In this document: piece after piece, positions 46,880-59,689 of the stretch
Layout of the letters: every line of letters begins with the position of its first letter
Numbering within the stretch: the stretch's first letter is position 1
NCBI GenBank assembly: GCA_023014365.1
Contig: JAEBUN010000022.1
Coordinates: 682,001-746,000 of the forward strand
DNA length: 64,000 nucleotides
From: Lepiota brunneoincarnata
Lineage: Eukaryota; Basidiomycota; Agaricomycetes; Agaricales; Agaricaceae
Reading direction: 5' to 3'
The notes under the pieces: model-generated
Database searches by the model: none
The model's input: the letters and a program-made list of their open reading frames with translations, nothing else
What the model was told of the DNA's origin: nothing
Translations under genes and position numbers: made by a program

Positions 46880-49233
46880 ATGACCGAGAAATCTCCAACA
46901 CCTTCTGTAACACTCAACGAGGCCTCCCAAATTCACGACGAATCGAGTTACCAAAGTCCGCCGCCAGCTGGACAGTTAGACGAGCAGCCCAACGAGGGAC
47001 CCCACAAGAGCCTTCTCAAATCAGTGGTCATCGTGGTCGTTGTTACGTTTGGTATGGTCGTCAATGTGAGCATTAATAAGTCAATGCAAGCTCAGATGTC
47101 CGGATTGACCAATTGTCACTATAGGTGGGTAATATCACGTCCATGACGATATCACTGCCAGCAATAGGGAGGGATTTCGATGCCGACCCGTTGTTGCTTC
47201 AATGGATTGTGTCCGCATACCCATTAAGTTCTGTAAGCCGTGTTTGACTAATCCGTTTCGGCAATTGGCGAACTCTGCAGGGGTGCCTGCTTCTGGTTTG
47301 TGGAAGGCTGGCGGATTTGTACGGGCGCAAGAAGGCCTATCTCCTTGGAACATTTCTACTCGCTGCTTTTTCACTCGGGTGTAGTTTTGCAAATGGTATG
47401 TAGGAATGTTGTTGGACCGAGACGCGTTGACAAACGTGTAGAGTTGCAGATATCACCACTTTGATCGTGCTACGGGGTGTCCAAGGTATCGGGGCGGCTG
47501 CTACCATGCCCGCATCAGTGCGTCCCTTCCCTGTCCCAATTCGTGATGAATGTTAGGAGAGGAGGCTAACGGTACTATTCTTCATGGACAGCTGGGGATC
47601 CTCGCACATGCGTTTCCGCCGTCGAGAGCACGGTCGTTCGCATTTGCAACATACGCTGCTGGTGCGCCTGTCGGGGCAGGGTTTGGCTCAGTTGTGGGTG
47701 GGGTGTTGACGGAGAAGACCGCGTATGTCTGTTTCTTGCTTCTTGTGTCCATTTCTCCAATCTTAAGACCAAAAAAAATAGGAAAACATGGCGCTCATCA
47801 TTCTACTTGTATACAGCCATCAATGTCCTCTGCATCATCGGTGGCTTGTCATGCATCGACAAAGACACTCCACATCCTAAAGATGATCGAAAGGTGGATT
47901 GGTTGGGCGCTTTTTTGGTCACTGCGGGCTTAGTTTTGATTCTATTTGTGCTGGGGGAGGGAGAGGTTGCATCGAATGGGTGGGCAACTGGATGTACGTT
48001 TTTTCTATTTCCGTTTGTTGGGGTACTCAAGGTAAATTGCAGACATTATTGCATTGTTGGTCGTTGGCGTGCTCCTGGTGGTCGCATTTGTGTACTGGCA
48101 ATGGTTCCTTGAAAAGGTGCACAATGAACGACAGGAGAAGCTTCAGAGGCCGCAACACCGCCGTGACGAACACGAGAGCGTGAAGAGTCAAGGACCGGAG
48201 CCAGAGGAGGTAGGAGCACAAGAGGCGCCGTCACAGGGAAGGCTGGAGAGGTTCCAAGAGGGTCTGCCGCCACCGATTATGAAGCTCTCTCTATGGAATC
48301 GCGCGAATGCGAGATTTGCGGTAGTGATGGCAATAGTATTTTTGACTTGGAGCTCGTTCACCGCTTGGACATATTGGGCGCAGGTTTGTCTTCCATGTTC
48401 TCTCCTTGCCTCCTTGTGTCAGAAGCTGATTGCGAATGGATTTATAGCTCTATTTTGAAAACTACATCGGCATCACCCCCCTTCAAACTGTTGTCCGCCT
48501 ACTGCCTGTGTTCATCACTGGGATACTGTGTGATGCATTCGTGGGCATCATGGCGAGTCGTACGCCCATGGTCGTTGTTCTAAGTACGTGTTCCGCTTTC
48601 CTCGTCACTAGTTTGTTTGTCTCATAAGGTCTTGATAATTCACTAGCTCTAGGAACACTTGGTACTTCGCTCGCCTGTATGCTATTTGCAATTATCGACA
48701 CAAAAGCGACTTACTGGGCATACGCCTTCCCTGCAACAATCGCTTCGGTTCTCGGTGTGGATTTCGTCTATTCTGCGGGGACACTGTACATTGCCAAGCT
48801 TGCACTACCACACGAACAGAGTTTAGCAGCCGCATTGTTCTCAACCATGGTTCAGGTGAGGTTACGGCTTAGTGCATTACAATCATAAGCTTATGTACAC
48901 CCTTTCTCTTCCATATAGCTTGGTACCTCGGCAGGGGTGACTATAACTACTGTCGTGTTTAATCGCGTCGCTGCAGGTTTGGATCTACATTCCTCGGACT
49001 TCACTCTGGAGACGGGGAGGAGGGGGGATATGATTCAGAGCTATAGAGCGGCGCAGTGGACGGCATGTGCGTTTGGGCTTGTTGGTGTGTTGCTTTCGAT
49101 AGTGTTTTTCCGAGGTGTGGGTGTACCAGGGCATAAGAGGCCCAAGGAGGAGGGTGCTGGTGTGTTACCCGTCCTGGAGGGGAAGGAGCAGGAGGATGTG
49201 CGGAAGAGGGGTGGAGAAAACCAATTGGTGTGA
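46880..49233 (+). CDS. MFS drug:H+ antiporter (DHA2-like), copy B, intact
   Basis: A close paralogue of MFS-A with the same ten-exon layout. The ATG at 46880 (MTEKSPTPSVTLNEA) was chosen by alignment with copy A. Conserved elements are VVIVVVVTFGMVVN, motif A GRLADLYGRKKAYLLG, QGIGAAATMPAS, motif-C-like APVGAGFGSVVGG, LSCIDKDTPHPKDDRKVDW, the charged cytoplasmic loop after FLEKVHNERQ, and the C-terminal block GVTITTVVFNRVAAG. All junctions are GT-AG and phases agree. The stop TGA is at 49231-49233, and the C-terminus is longer than in copy A. The protein differs from copy A at many positions, so both may be maintained with distinct specificities. Confidence 0.92.
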
Positions 49234-49499
49234 GTATGCCGATTGGGGCTTGATGCTGAGATGAACGGACTGGCATATACTTAGGTTGTATTGCGACAGT
49301 GTTAATTAGTAGTACCGAGCCCGGAGGTGTTGGGTTTCCAGTAGTTAGCTGAATGGCATGGGCGGACTAATGATCAATGTAATGGATATAGCAGTGAATT
49401 CCTTCAGTATGTTCAGTGGGCCGGAGTGGTACTTGCGTAGAATCATTAAAGCTCGAGCTCATGCTAGCCAATTCCCCTGCACCTGAATTGAATGCCAGA

Positions 49500-49960
49500 A
49501 TAGTCATTGGCCTAGCATTTGTGTAGTGTTGACAGGGATGACCGTGTATGTCTTATCTCCTCAGCTATCCAATTGTTACGACAAAAACATATTGCTCTGT
49601 TTGGTCACAGTCGTTGACATCCTCCGTTTCGTTGACAATCTGTTATGCGTCAACCGGGGTGCCCCGTATCCAAAAGATGACTGAACGGAGGGTCAATTAG
49701 GCGAATTGTTGGTTGCTGTGGGTTTGGATTCAACTCTCTTGTGCCGAGGAAGGAGAGATTGCATCGAATGGGCGGGCGACTGCATGTACATTTCTTCTAA
49801 TTCCGGAAGGGGGGGTAGAGGCACGGGAAAGATGGCACGGAAGACTCAAGAGGTCCAGGAGGGCCTGCCACTAGTAACTACCAAGGCCTGAAGCTCTCTG
49901 TGCGTCGTGCGAACGCGAGGTCGCCGTGGTGGTCCGTGTTCTCCCTTTCTTCTTCGTACC
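49500..49960 (+). pseudogene. MFS transporter remnant D3
   Basis: A short decayed piece starts at the GVLT segment (GTGTTGACAGGGATGACC, 49529). It passes through the exon-6 equivalent (DNLLCVNRGAPYPKDD, with stops) and the GW-A-T-G end with its donor-like GTACATTTC, and fades near 49960 after a remnant of the charged loop. It lies directly behind MFS-B. Confidence 0.6.
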
Positions 49961-50010
49961 AGTTTGCTCTATGAGCCATAACTGGTTCCTTTATCAGCGG
50001 CTGAGGGACT

Positions 50011-50293
50011 ATGGTTAGGTGAGTGCCACAAGTTTGACAGCTGGACTGGAGTGCGATTGTATTTGGGTGGTGCTCCCTTTGCTATTCGTCACCCACGAGG
50101 CCACTTCCCCTTGCACCGGGATATATCTGACGCTGACTTTGCTCAGCTGTACAATAGGCATTTTGAGGATCACAAGGTTCCATGTTGGGTGGAAACCATT
50201 GCTATGGAGTTGGACGGACGTCGGTCGCTTCGCTTTGAAAAAGTGGGAAAAGAGATGTTATCTGGCCGCTCGCGCGCTCATCCTGTTCGGTAG
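50011..50293 (+). CDS. Unidentified small ORF or gene fragment
   Basis: One frame (50051-50293) has protein-like composition: GAPFAIRHPRGHFPLHRDIS, then FEDHKVPCWVETIAMEL. It ends in a normal stop. No upstream start or exon is obvious; a possible intron (GTGAGT...TTGACAG) lies at 50020-50040. I do not recognise a family. It could be a fragment of a longer gene cut by rearrangement between MFS remnant D3 and the peptidase gene. Confidence 0.3.
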
Positions 50294-50432
50294 CGGGAGC
50301 CTTCGATGACACTTGGGATTGAAGCCAAAGACGAGATAAGACCCGACCCATGATAATCCGAGACCGTCCCGAGACTGGATTGGAATCTCTTTCTTTCCTC
50401 CCTCTGCTACCAGTCATCCCTCTGCCGGCTCC

Positions 50433-52553
50433 ATGCATTCACCTGTATCACTCCTTGTAGGCCTATCGCAGGCATTCTTCATGTCCAAACCATTTTCCGT
50501 ACCAGAAACCCCCGCTTTAAATCAGCAGCAGCAGCAGGTTCTGAGCGATAGACTGTTCCAAACGAACCTTCGGGGACCTAGATGGAGTGCGTCGGAATTT
50601 TCTCTCCTTTTGATCACACACAATTCTCTACCTTTTATCTTACTTTGTTCTGACTTGCCCTTTCCCTTTGACAGCGGGAAATGACAATCAGAATGTCCTA
50701 ACGGGTCTGGTTGCAGAGGGTATGGATGTTGCCGGGTTAAGTGTCGAGGTGCTAAATTATACTCTCAATCGGTATATTCTTCACTCACACACCCGCGCCG
50801 GCCGAAGCGAGTGTTAACACGCACATACAACAGTTGGGACCCTCGGTGGTGGTCGCTCACGCTTCACCTCAAAAACGGAACGGACCTTGGCCTTCCGACC
50901 ACCGGGTACTGGCCCTACAGCGGCAATAGTGGATTGCGTGGTGTTACGGGTCCTGTCCACGACGCAGGGACATATGGTCTACACCCTAACCAGACGCATG
51001 ATGTAAGTACGCTGGATTTGCATGGTTTGCCCCAGGGGAGTGTTCTGTTCTTCGATAACCCAAGTCCAACACGAAGTTATTTGGCGCCTGGGTATCAACT
51101 TCTGGGGTGAGCGTATGTGTTCGAGGTCGAATATTACTGGCTCAATAAGTGGCTTTCATAGAACTTCGCGTAATATATCAGTATCCGAGATTCCCGAGGT
51201 GCGCATACCATTGATTCATTTTCACCCACTTGGGCTCATTGGTACAAACACTCGAAGATCGGAAATTTGACCAATCCCCACTGGCAATCGGAGAAAACCC
51301 TCAACTTCACAGTGCTCAGACAAATGGGCGTCAAGGGTGTGATCACTTCTTGGGTGCACACATCCGATGAAAATGGCGCACTTCAGTTCTTGCCGAACAG
51401 CGGAGCAAAGGGAAACGGAAGTATGTACGAGGTCCCCGCGTTATACGTGGGCAATTCTACGGGCGAGGTGATCAGGTCCCTGGTACGCAATAACGAAGTG
51501 GATACGGCAACAGTCGTCCTCGACGCCCCGAGCTATTTGGCACAAACTCAGACCGTGCTTGGACATTTGAAAGGGAAGGCGAAGGGGACGCACAGCATTT
51601 TACTCTATACACACAGTCCGTATACTTTTTCTGTTGGATGGAACACGTTTCTGACTCTCTTTCAGGTGACGGACCCACGATCATTGAAGAGAATGGTATG
51701 CTTTACTTCATCACAATAACGTTAAAAGGTCAAACTGAAACGGCACTTTGAGGTCCCATCGTCCTGCTGACCATAGCAGAATACTTTGCAAAAAACAGAC
51801 TAAATATCAGCCTGGAGTGAGTGAAGTGCCATTGGAAAACAAGTTGCTGACCCCGGCTCGGAAAGCCTCGTTATCACGACAGGTCATATGTCCGGTGGTC
51901 ACCTAGCCGAAACTCTTTGGATGAAGGAGAAGCCACAAATCCGGCGAAGAGCCAAAGCGGCTATAGTGTGCGAACATTTCGGCGCCATCGAATGGAAGGA
52001 CGACTTCAGTTCGGGAAAACCAGTATATAAGCCTACCGGGCGACTCGAACCGATGTGGACTATGGCGTAAGCTTTCGACGCTTGGGAAGGCAAACTTCTG
52101 ACGGCATCCTCCCATTTAGCAATAGTTCCTCTGCCAGTAGTCATCTTCACCAACTTTATCTAGACGCATTTCAGGGGACGCCGAATGACCTAAGGATGGC
52201 CCTGTTGTCTCCCCAAACAGTCGGCGGCGTTCGTTCGAGATGGTGAGCCCATAATCCGAGTAGAGAAGACCATAGGTTCCGACACTTGTCTACAGGTACG
52301 GTGCAGGAGGAAGCAGTAAGCTAGGACGAAGTAAGCTGCCAACAGTTGGGTGCGTATTGACAACCATAATAGGACGTGGTGTTTCCCTGACTTTTCCCTT
52401 GGTAGCATCATTCCCCAACCGGACTACTTGTGGGCTTCCATGTCCGATGGGGGATGGAGTAAGCTTGACATGAATACCGTCGTCGCCCAGATCAACGTCA
52501 TCTTGAGGCTCATCTCGAGTCTCGATGCGAAATGTTCTGCTGGACAGCTGTAA
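50433..52553 (+). pseudogene. Secreted M28-like (Zn-exopeptidase-type) gene with in-frame stop
   Basis: The ATG at 50433 opens MHSPVSLLVGLSQAFF, a plausible signal peptide. Spliced exons give LNYTLNRWDPRWWSLTL, TTGYWPYSGNSG, FFDNPSPTRSYLAPGYQLLG, a PA-like insert around GVITSW and VPALYVGNSTGEVIRSLV, then LYTHSDGPTIIEENG, VLLTIAEYFAKNR, ITTGHMSGGHLAETLW and CEHFGAIEW. The end is YGAGGSSKLGRSKLPTVGIIPQPDYLW, stop 52551-52553. The fold order (PA domain inside an M28-type Zn-exopeptidase) fits uncharacterised basidiomycete secreted proteins. TGA at 51749-51751 interrupts TALxGPIVLL, and about 100 bp after it do not join cleanly, so this copy looks broken unless splicing avoids the region. Confidence 0.7.
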
Positions 52554-53278
52554 TAATCCCACCACCCTCACAATTCTGTCACCTTTCAACGTGTCTTTTC
52601 TGTCTGTGTATAACCATCACTCCTATCCCGAAGTTCAACACTTCCTTCTACTGTTGTTACATGTATGTTGCCAGACAATATATTTCCGGTCTCATGGCAG
52701 AATTCACGATTTATTCAACTGACCATTAGTTAGTTGTACAGTTGAGAATCAGTTAGCTGTTGTGCATAAGGATATTGGAATCGGAAGGGGAGACGCATGC
52801 GCATCGAATCAGCACTGGAGAATCAAAGGAAGAAGGAAAGACTGATTGGAGAATTTGTTATCAATGACGCGTTAATTGAATAGAGACTGACTATGTCAGA
52901 AAAGGGGTAGAACAGGAACTAGTAATAAAGGAATTGCTTGCATTGCAATGGGTAAACCTATGCGGAAGGAGGCAAGAAAAGACTCAAGAAATCAGAAGCA
53001 GAGCCGAGGGGAATCAATTACGAACTATGAAAGAACGGTATATGAGAGAACGAAGGAGGAGAGAAGGAAAACGAAAGAAAAAGCCATCCTTTGACTAGAA
53101 TCAGAATCAAAGTGACATCTATCATCATTTGAAGGAATAACAACATATGTGAATCCTCCTCCCCCACGCACAATCCTACCAGAATAACATCACATTCTAT
53201 TCCTTTCCTGGGCCTGGAATATTCTTCCCGTCTTGCGATTATTCTCTCCCCCTTCACTATTCCTCTCCATCCCTCCAT
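52554..53278. other. Intergenic, no gene recognised
   Basis: AT-rich, purine-rich sequence with only short frames on either strand. I see no repeat or gene. Confidence 0.5.
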
Positions 53279-53640
53279 TCAATTACCAGAACGTGACAAA
53301 GGCGATCCAGGGGTGTTATGACTCGCAAATGTACCTCCGAAGAATGTATGGTTGATGTTCGTAGGGTGCCAGTTGGGCGCTGCACCAGGGCCGTATTGCC
53401 CCACAGCGACGCTACAGAACCCGGCGGGCTAGGGGGAGAGGGGGGAGGGGATGGGGATGGGGATGAAGGATGGTGTGAACTGGGAACACTGGGAGGCCCA
53501 CTATGGGATGGGTGGCCTATCGGATGGATCGCATTGCCTGCGTTGACGTTGCTACCTGGGGGGCCTATGGGAGAAAGGCCTCCTCCAGGCCGTGTGCTTG
53601 GCGCTGCGGAAAACCCTGGAGGCCCAAGGTGTTGATCTCA
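53279..53640 (-). CDS. Possible 3' end of a Pro/Gly-rich gene
   Basis: On the minus strand an exon of good composition reads VAVGQYGPGAAPNWHPTNIN, then HTFFGGTFASHNTPGSPL, ending SGN at the TGA 53279-53281. It is preceded near 53435 by a pyrimidine tract and TAG that would make a good splice acceptor. Upstream, another frame reads GPPGFSAAPSTRPGGGLSPI and similar, a low-complexity proline-rich stretch. The gene would be truncated by the MFS-C duplication boundary near 53880. I do not recognise the family, and low-complexity reading frames are easily accidental. Confidence 0.3.
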
Positions 53641-53879
53641 ATCCAAGGGGGTGGCTATCACCCATAGCACCACGAGGACTCGAAGGACCCCAGAGTGGCT
53701 GTCCAATCATACCCGCACGAGGGGGGCTGTTCCTGTCCTTCTGACACCGGACACCAAACTCATGTTCTTATGTTCGCGAAACATTGGACAAAATAGGACC
53801 AAAATACTGGCCCGCGTTCGCCTCTCGCCTGTGCCTGCTTTTGAAAAGTGGCTCAACCTGTGGCCAGACACAGCCTGTC

Positions 53880-55756
53880 TTGACCCCCTCCCCAAGGCAT
53901 ATCTGACCGGTACATTCATAAATTATGCTAGCCGCCTTTACGCTCGGGTGTAGTTTTTTTCGTAAATGGTACGTTGGAGCATTGTTCGATCGCGATGTGT
54001 TGATGAACAAATGGAATTACAGATATCATTACTCTAATTGCGCTGTGAGGTGTTCAAGGGATTGGAGCGGCTGCTACCCTACCCTGCACCGGTATACCCT
54101 TTTCTACCTCCCTACCCCCGAAGCTAACCGGATCAGTTGGGGATCCCCGTACATGAGTTTCCACCGTCAAGAGCACAAGGATTCGCATTCGCTACTTTTA
54201 CTGCTGGTGCGCCTGGCGAAGCTGCTTTTGGCTCAGCGGTGGGTGGTGTATTGACGGAGAAGACCTCGTATGTTCTTTCCTCACTTCACGTACCTCAACT
54301 TACCAAATCATATGATAAACAAACAGGAAAACATGGCGCTCGTCGTTTTACCTGTTCATGGCTGTCAACGTCCCCTGCATTATTGGCGGCCTGTCATGCG
54401 TCAACAACGGTACTCCACATCCTAATGATGATCGAAAGGTGGATTGGTTAGGCGCGTTGTTGGTCACTGCAGGCTTAGTGTTGATTATGTTTGTGCTTGG
54501 GGAGGGAGAGGTTGCGCCAAATGGATGGGCCACCGGATGTACGTCTTTTTTCATTGTCAGCTCATCTCGATACTCAAGAAAGATGTAGACATTATTGCGT
54601 TGTTGGTCGTCGGCGTTTTGCTCGTGGTCGCGTTCGTGTATTGGCAATGGATCCTCGAAAAGACGCAGAATGATCGACAAGAGGGATTTCAGAGGCTCCA
54701 GGCCCGCCAGGACGAACACGACATTTTGAAGAGTAAGGGATTGGAAGAAGAGGAGGTAGAAGCGCAGGAGGTCAGCCACACGAAAGATTCGAGAGGTTCA
54801 AGGGGAGTCTACCACCACCAGTTATGAAGCTCTCCTTGTGGGGCCGCGCGAACGCGAGACTCGTAGCGGTGATGGCCATAGCGTTTCTGACTTGGAGTTC
54901 GTTCACCGCTTGGGCGTTTTGGGTCTAGGTTTGTCTCCTATATTCACCTCTTCCTTCCTTGCGCCAGAAACTAATAGTGAGTGGGTTTGTAGCTTTATTT
55001 TCAAAACTACGTTGGCATCACCCCACTTCAAACTGTCGTCCGCCTACTCCCTATGTTCATCACTGGGATGCTGTGCAACGCTGTTGTAGGCGTCATGGCG
55101 AGCCATATGCCCATGCTCATCATTCTGAGTATGTACGCTCTCCCCCCCTCTAACCTCAATCCCTCACAACGTCTCAATTAATTCGCTAGCCTTGGGAACC
55201 CTTGGCACCTCACTTGCATACGTCCTCTTTGCAATCATCAACACGAAAGCGATTTACTGGGCGTACACCTTCCCCGCAACAATCACTTCAGTCCTGGGCG
55301 TGGATTTCGTCTATTCTGCCGGGATGCTGTATATTGCCAAGATCCCACTACCGCATGGGCAGAGTTTAGCGGGGGCATCGTTCTCAACTATGGTTCAGGT
55401 GAGGTACCCCGCACTACAATTGAGCGCATTAAACTCCCCAAGCTAACAGATACCCTTCCTTCTCCCTGTAGCTGGGTACCTCAGCGGAGGTGACGATAAC
55501 GACAGCCGTGTTCAACCGTGTCACTGCGGGCTTGGATTTGCATTCCTCGAATCCGGCTGTGGAAGGGGGGGAGGGTGGCGAGGTGATCCAGAGTTATAGA
55601 GCGGCGCAGTGGACGGGATGTGCATTTGGGCTTGTTGGCGCATTGCTTTCGATCATATTCTTCCGAGGTGTGGGTGTGCCGGGGCATAAGGGAACAGAAG
55701 AAGCGAGGAGGGAGGGTGCTGGTGTGTTACGCGTGCTGGAGGGAGGGAAGGAGTAG
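53880..55756 (+). pseudogene. MFS transporter copy C, 5'-truncated and broken
   Basis: This is very close to MFS-A, but exons 1, 2 and the start of exon 3 are missing. Homology begins near 53895 (AAGGCATATCTGACCGGTAC). Exon 5 reads HEFPPSRAQGFAFATF, and exon 6 starts with VNVPCIIGGLSCVNNGTPHP. A one-base loss near 54770 shifts the frame in the charged loop. The glutamine codon before the next donor is TAG (about 54926) instead of CAG. Later exons (LGTLGTSLAYVLFAIINTKA, GVDFVYSAGMLYIAK) are well kept to the stop at 55756. No start codon or promoter homologous to A is present. Confidence 0.88.
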
Positions 55757-56013
55757 TGGAGGGCTCGAGGAAGGGTGGAAGAAAAGCACAGGGTGAGAGT
55801 ATACAGGTTGACACTTGGTGGTTGTACGATCATTATAGATCTAATCGTTCGAGAGACCCCTCGTGTTTAGATTGTGTAGTGATAGTTATGGGTAATAAAT
55901 ATTCTCATCGATTTACCATAACCATCATATGGCTCTCTGCATCAATTGGATCCAACATTTATGGGGATTGCAGTCTGGGGGGATCGGTACATTTTGTCCC
56001 CATATCATATATA

Positions 56014-57967
56014 TCACATCAAACTGGGGTCCGTGTCTGAAAGAGGTAGGGTATACGAGTTCCTTGCTGGGGTAGTGCTGGTATCGTCAACATCGCCGGT
56101 TTGGTTACTAGCCGGATGGTCGAATCGCAATGTCGAAAGCTGTCGGCCCGACATGAGTGACTCTGTTATCTTGCAATTCGCCTCGCGGACATTGATAATC
56201 AACCGCGTCCCCTGACCAGACGTGTTCATTAGTGTGAATATTCGGTTATAGAAGAGAGCGTACACAGAAACAGTACACGACCGCAAACCACCTAACAAAA
56301 GATTAGGTATTTCCAGATTGTGGAGATAAGTGACCCACGGCGACCAATCCGTTGCAGCAAAACTGAAAGCGAGAGAGAATGCTGAACTCTCCAGGAAAGC
56401 AAGGAAGGAGATAACTGTATAATGATGTTGAATGAGACCCCCCTGACAAACGGGAGAGATCCAGTTTCTCTTACCAAAGATTCTAGATCCCTTTCTGTAA
56501 GCTGTCCGATCTGCAACATCACGGCAAGGAGGTAGACTCACGGAATGATAAACAGTGTTCCATCACGATAGAATGAATAGATGATCGGTGAATTGGTGAT
56601 TCTTTCATGCATTGACATCCTGAGAGCATTGGCTTCTCTAAGGGCTTGATAGAGTTTGATGACAGTCAGCAAAACCGAAATCACTAAACAGGTGAGGTCT
56701 GCTGTATGAGATGTAGGGTATAAACATAAATACCTGAGCTTGCAAGCCGGAAAATCCTTTTTGTCGTCAGCATCGCTGTTCTTATTCGTGATAAAACAAA
56801 CGTGGGGTACTGACACAATTCCAGATGTCAGTTTGTTTACCGATGAGATTGGGTAACCGCTGTCCACGAAACACCCATGTAATGGTACCCTGTCTGTAAC
56901 GTGCCTTTGTGCAATAATATTGAACAAAAAGTATTCCACGATGCCAACCTGATTTATCATATGTTTAAGAGTGTGATGCCTGAAGAGGTAACTGGACACA
57001 CAAGCAATTCCACTATATCAAGTGTCAGCCATGAATGTAAGTCAAGATACAACTATGGATGAAAAACACACCAACTGTTATGAAACCTAGAATGAATGTA
57101 ACTAGCACGGCTCAGAATCGGATTTCTAGTTAGATTTTATGACTGCTCACCTTTGAGATCTCGAGCCCACAATGCACGCAAGCGCAGAGCCAGCAACATG
57201 TTAAACATAGTAGATAAGACTACAGGGATGAGCCTAGGAGGAATTCAGTCCGTTTTCTCGGGCCGCTCTGCACATGTTCTATGCTGCATACTTACAACCC
57301 CATAACCCACTCGTAACCAATACAGCTATTATATGAAATAATTGCACTCAGAGCAAAGGAATGCGATCTGAGCAATATCTTACAACTAGTGGGTCATCAT
57401 CATCATCAGGAGCAACAAAGGTGATTGCCATATTTGACTCACAGAGGCCGAGATGTATGGTCTTTGATTGGCTGGAGTATATAGTATTTCAGATATATTC
57501 TGGCAGAGAAGGGAATTAATGCCCACTGGAAATACCAAGTCTAATTCCTGTCAGTTGCTTTGATGGTGAAGAAGCGAAGAGCGAGATACTTACATCAAGA
57601 GCAGAGGGACATATGTACGAAGCAAGGTGTAGATAACCCGGGTCAGGGTCCATGGCCCACTGTTCAAAGATGGAGAGGTTAGTTAGTATTACTTGTGGAT
57701 TTCTCGAGCGATTACCGATGGATATGGAGAACCTGAAGCCACCTGAGTGGCTGAGATGGGTGATGTAGTTCAATGCTCACCTCCCGTGGTAGCATGTACA
57801 GTGAATCATAAATTAATATAGTAATTGCTGTACCTGACAGAGGATTGTGTTAGCTGTCCGTACCGTGTACATAGCAGCAGCAAAAATGTACAGGAAAGGT
57901 AACCATCGGCTCGCGTGATTTTGAGGTCGGCGATGAAGCCGTCCACTGTGAGTCCAAAGTCGGACAT
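56014..57967 (-). CDS. DUF6533 membrane protein, copy 2
   Basis: The start MSDFGLTVDGFIADLKI is at 57967. Spliced segments correspond to those of copy 1: a MYDS-like first helix after intron 1, GPWTLTRVIYTLLRTYVPLL, an L-RLRALWARDLKG-type helix end, LREANALRMSMHERI, FYRDGTLFIIP, then a last exon with YTVISFLAFLESSAFSLAF, LRSCTVSVYALFYNR and SGQGTRLIINVREAN, stop 56014. The tail that copy 1 has lost is intact here. DUF6533 proteins are multi-pass membrane proteins abundant in Agaricomycetes, with no assigned role. The gene is convergent with MFS-C, as copy 1 is with MFS-A. Exon edges in the middle are tentative. Confidence 0.65.
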
Positions 57968-59689
57968 TTTCTGTGGCAGCTTGGTGGTTAATAATGTAGG
58001 GGATTTGTTGGATCTTGTTACCCTCGGTTACTAAACACTCGACTTCAAATACACCGTTGCAGATATTCTAGCCTCTCGGACCTGAGATAGATACTTGATG
58101 CTGTACTGTATTCCTAAATCAGCTTTTGCCAGGGCAACGAGTGATGGTGCTACAGCATTACGGTTATGTAACACAGCGAGTGGGAAAGCTTAACTCTCTC
58201 TCTTCGGCTCCCTTCGGCTCTGGCCTGCTGGTGTCCCAGGTTTGGAGCTTACCGGTGCGTATGAGCACTGCATTCTAGCGGATTTGATGAGGCAGAGTAT
58301 TGATGGTATACCACGCTTGGTGAGTCAACTCACTTGGCAACTTTGTATTATTTATCTCCGGCTCCAAATGACTAGCCTAATATGAATGGGCAGGCTTTTT
58401 GAAATCAAGGTCCACGGATTGGATGTTTCAGACGATGGCTGATTGCCTTAGACTTTGAATTCCACCACTCATTGCTGAAAATGGTTATGGCAGCTCCTCT
58501 TCTCTCCCTCTCTATCGGCCCATCCATCTATCGTAAACAGACTTTAGACTCAATCCATTCATGCTGGGATCATATCTCATGCTTCGCTCACCCGGCAGCA
58601 ACACGCTATTCATATTTTATCCTCCGGCTTGTTCTTCATTAAGCCAAGTAAGTCTATGATCGTTCTAATTTTTTCGAGCTCTGTTTTGATTCAAGTTGTG
58701 ACCTCGGCTCCCTTCCACATCACTATTACTATGTATATCGTCTCCGGCACAGCTTGCTGGTGCTACCCCATTAGCAATTAGCAAGCATGTCCGGTAGGGT
58801 TTGACCTCCGCTTTCTCATAGATTCAGACCGAATCTGAGGCACGAGGATCAAGTTGCTTTCAGACTTCTATCGGACTCGGACTCAAGGTAGGTGCAATCG
58901 AGTAGGAACCAACACGCTCCTGGCGATTCGACCATGCTCCCACTTCGGCATCACCATCGGGATCTTGGACTTTCGTCAAGCTGCTATCAATTCGTTGTCT
59001 GGAATATACTAGTGTCATTCTGCTCCCTCAGGACCCAAGACATACGGTCTAGAATATACGGCCAGATGTCCTGTAAACTCCTCCACGCTTCCACCTCATG
59101 AGCCACATTTGACCGTAAAAAGGCCCCTGTAGCCGCTGGCAGCCAAATGTTTGATCCTTGCGAATTTATGAACTTAGTTGGCATGGCGTATTCTCATTGG
59201 ACAGAGCCGCGAATCTCAATGAAGAAACCTTCCCTCAATTGATACTTCATGATTACCATAAGCTCTTCTGGCCTCCTGATAAAATACGACTCGGGTACTA
59301 CATCTGTATCATAACAGATCACGAATCCCAACCCACGAGCGTGGCGTTGCGCTCGTGTATCAGATGATGTTACCTCCGACAGGACAGGATCTACGCTCGC
59401 TTGGTAGTATATTGTGGATGTTGATTGGGGAGAATGAAAGGAAGGGTGAGGGTCAAAGGAATGCCATCTGCGTGAGGGTTAGTAACGCTTGATCTAGGGT
59501 GATTGTAAGAACTTTTTTTGGACCGATCTCTTAGAAGCGCTTCTAAATGTGGCTACGGGTTTCAGTAGCTACCTATATGGAACTGGGGCGGTCATTGTAA
59601 TAGATATAGTCGTGAGTCCCTTTGATGGATCCAGTGGCCAGGGTTGCAACTATGATCAAAGGCCAAGCTAGTCCAGCCAGCTAGGTCTC
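57968..59689. other. Intergenic block, duplicate of 40595-42409
   Basis: No gene recognised. Small differences from the 40.6-42.4-kb copy are spread throughout, including a short insertion near 58600-58660. The unit repeat (58735-58990) is included. Confidence 0.55.

Noticed and set aside
53318..53635. Plus-strand Gly-rich protein of 105 codons
   Set aside because: The opposite strand gives a more protein-like C-terminal exon with a splice acceptor; the Gly run is the complement of a Pro/Ser-rich tract.
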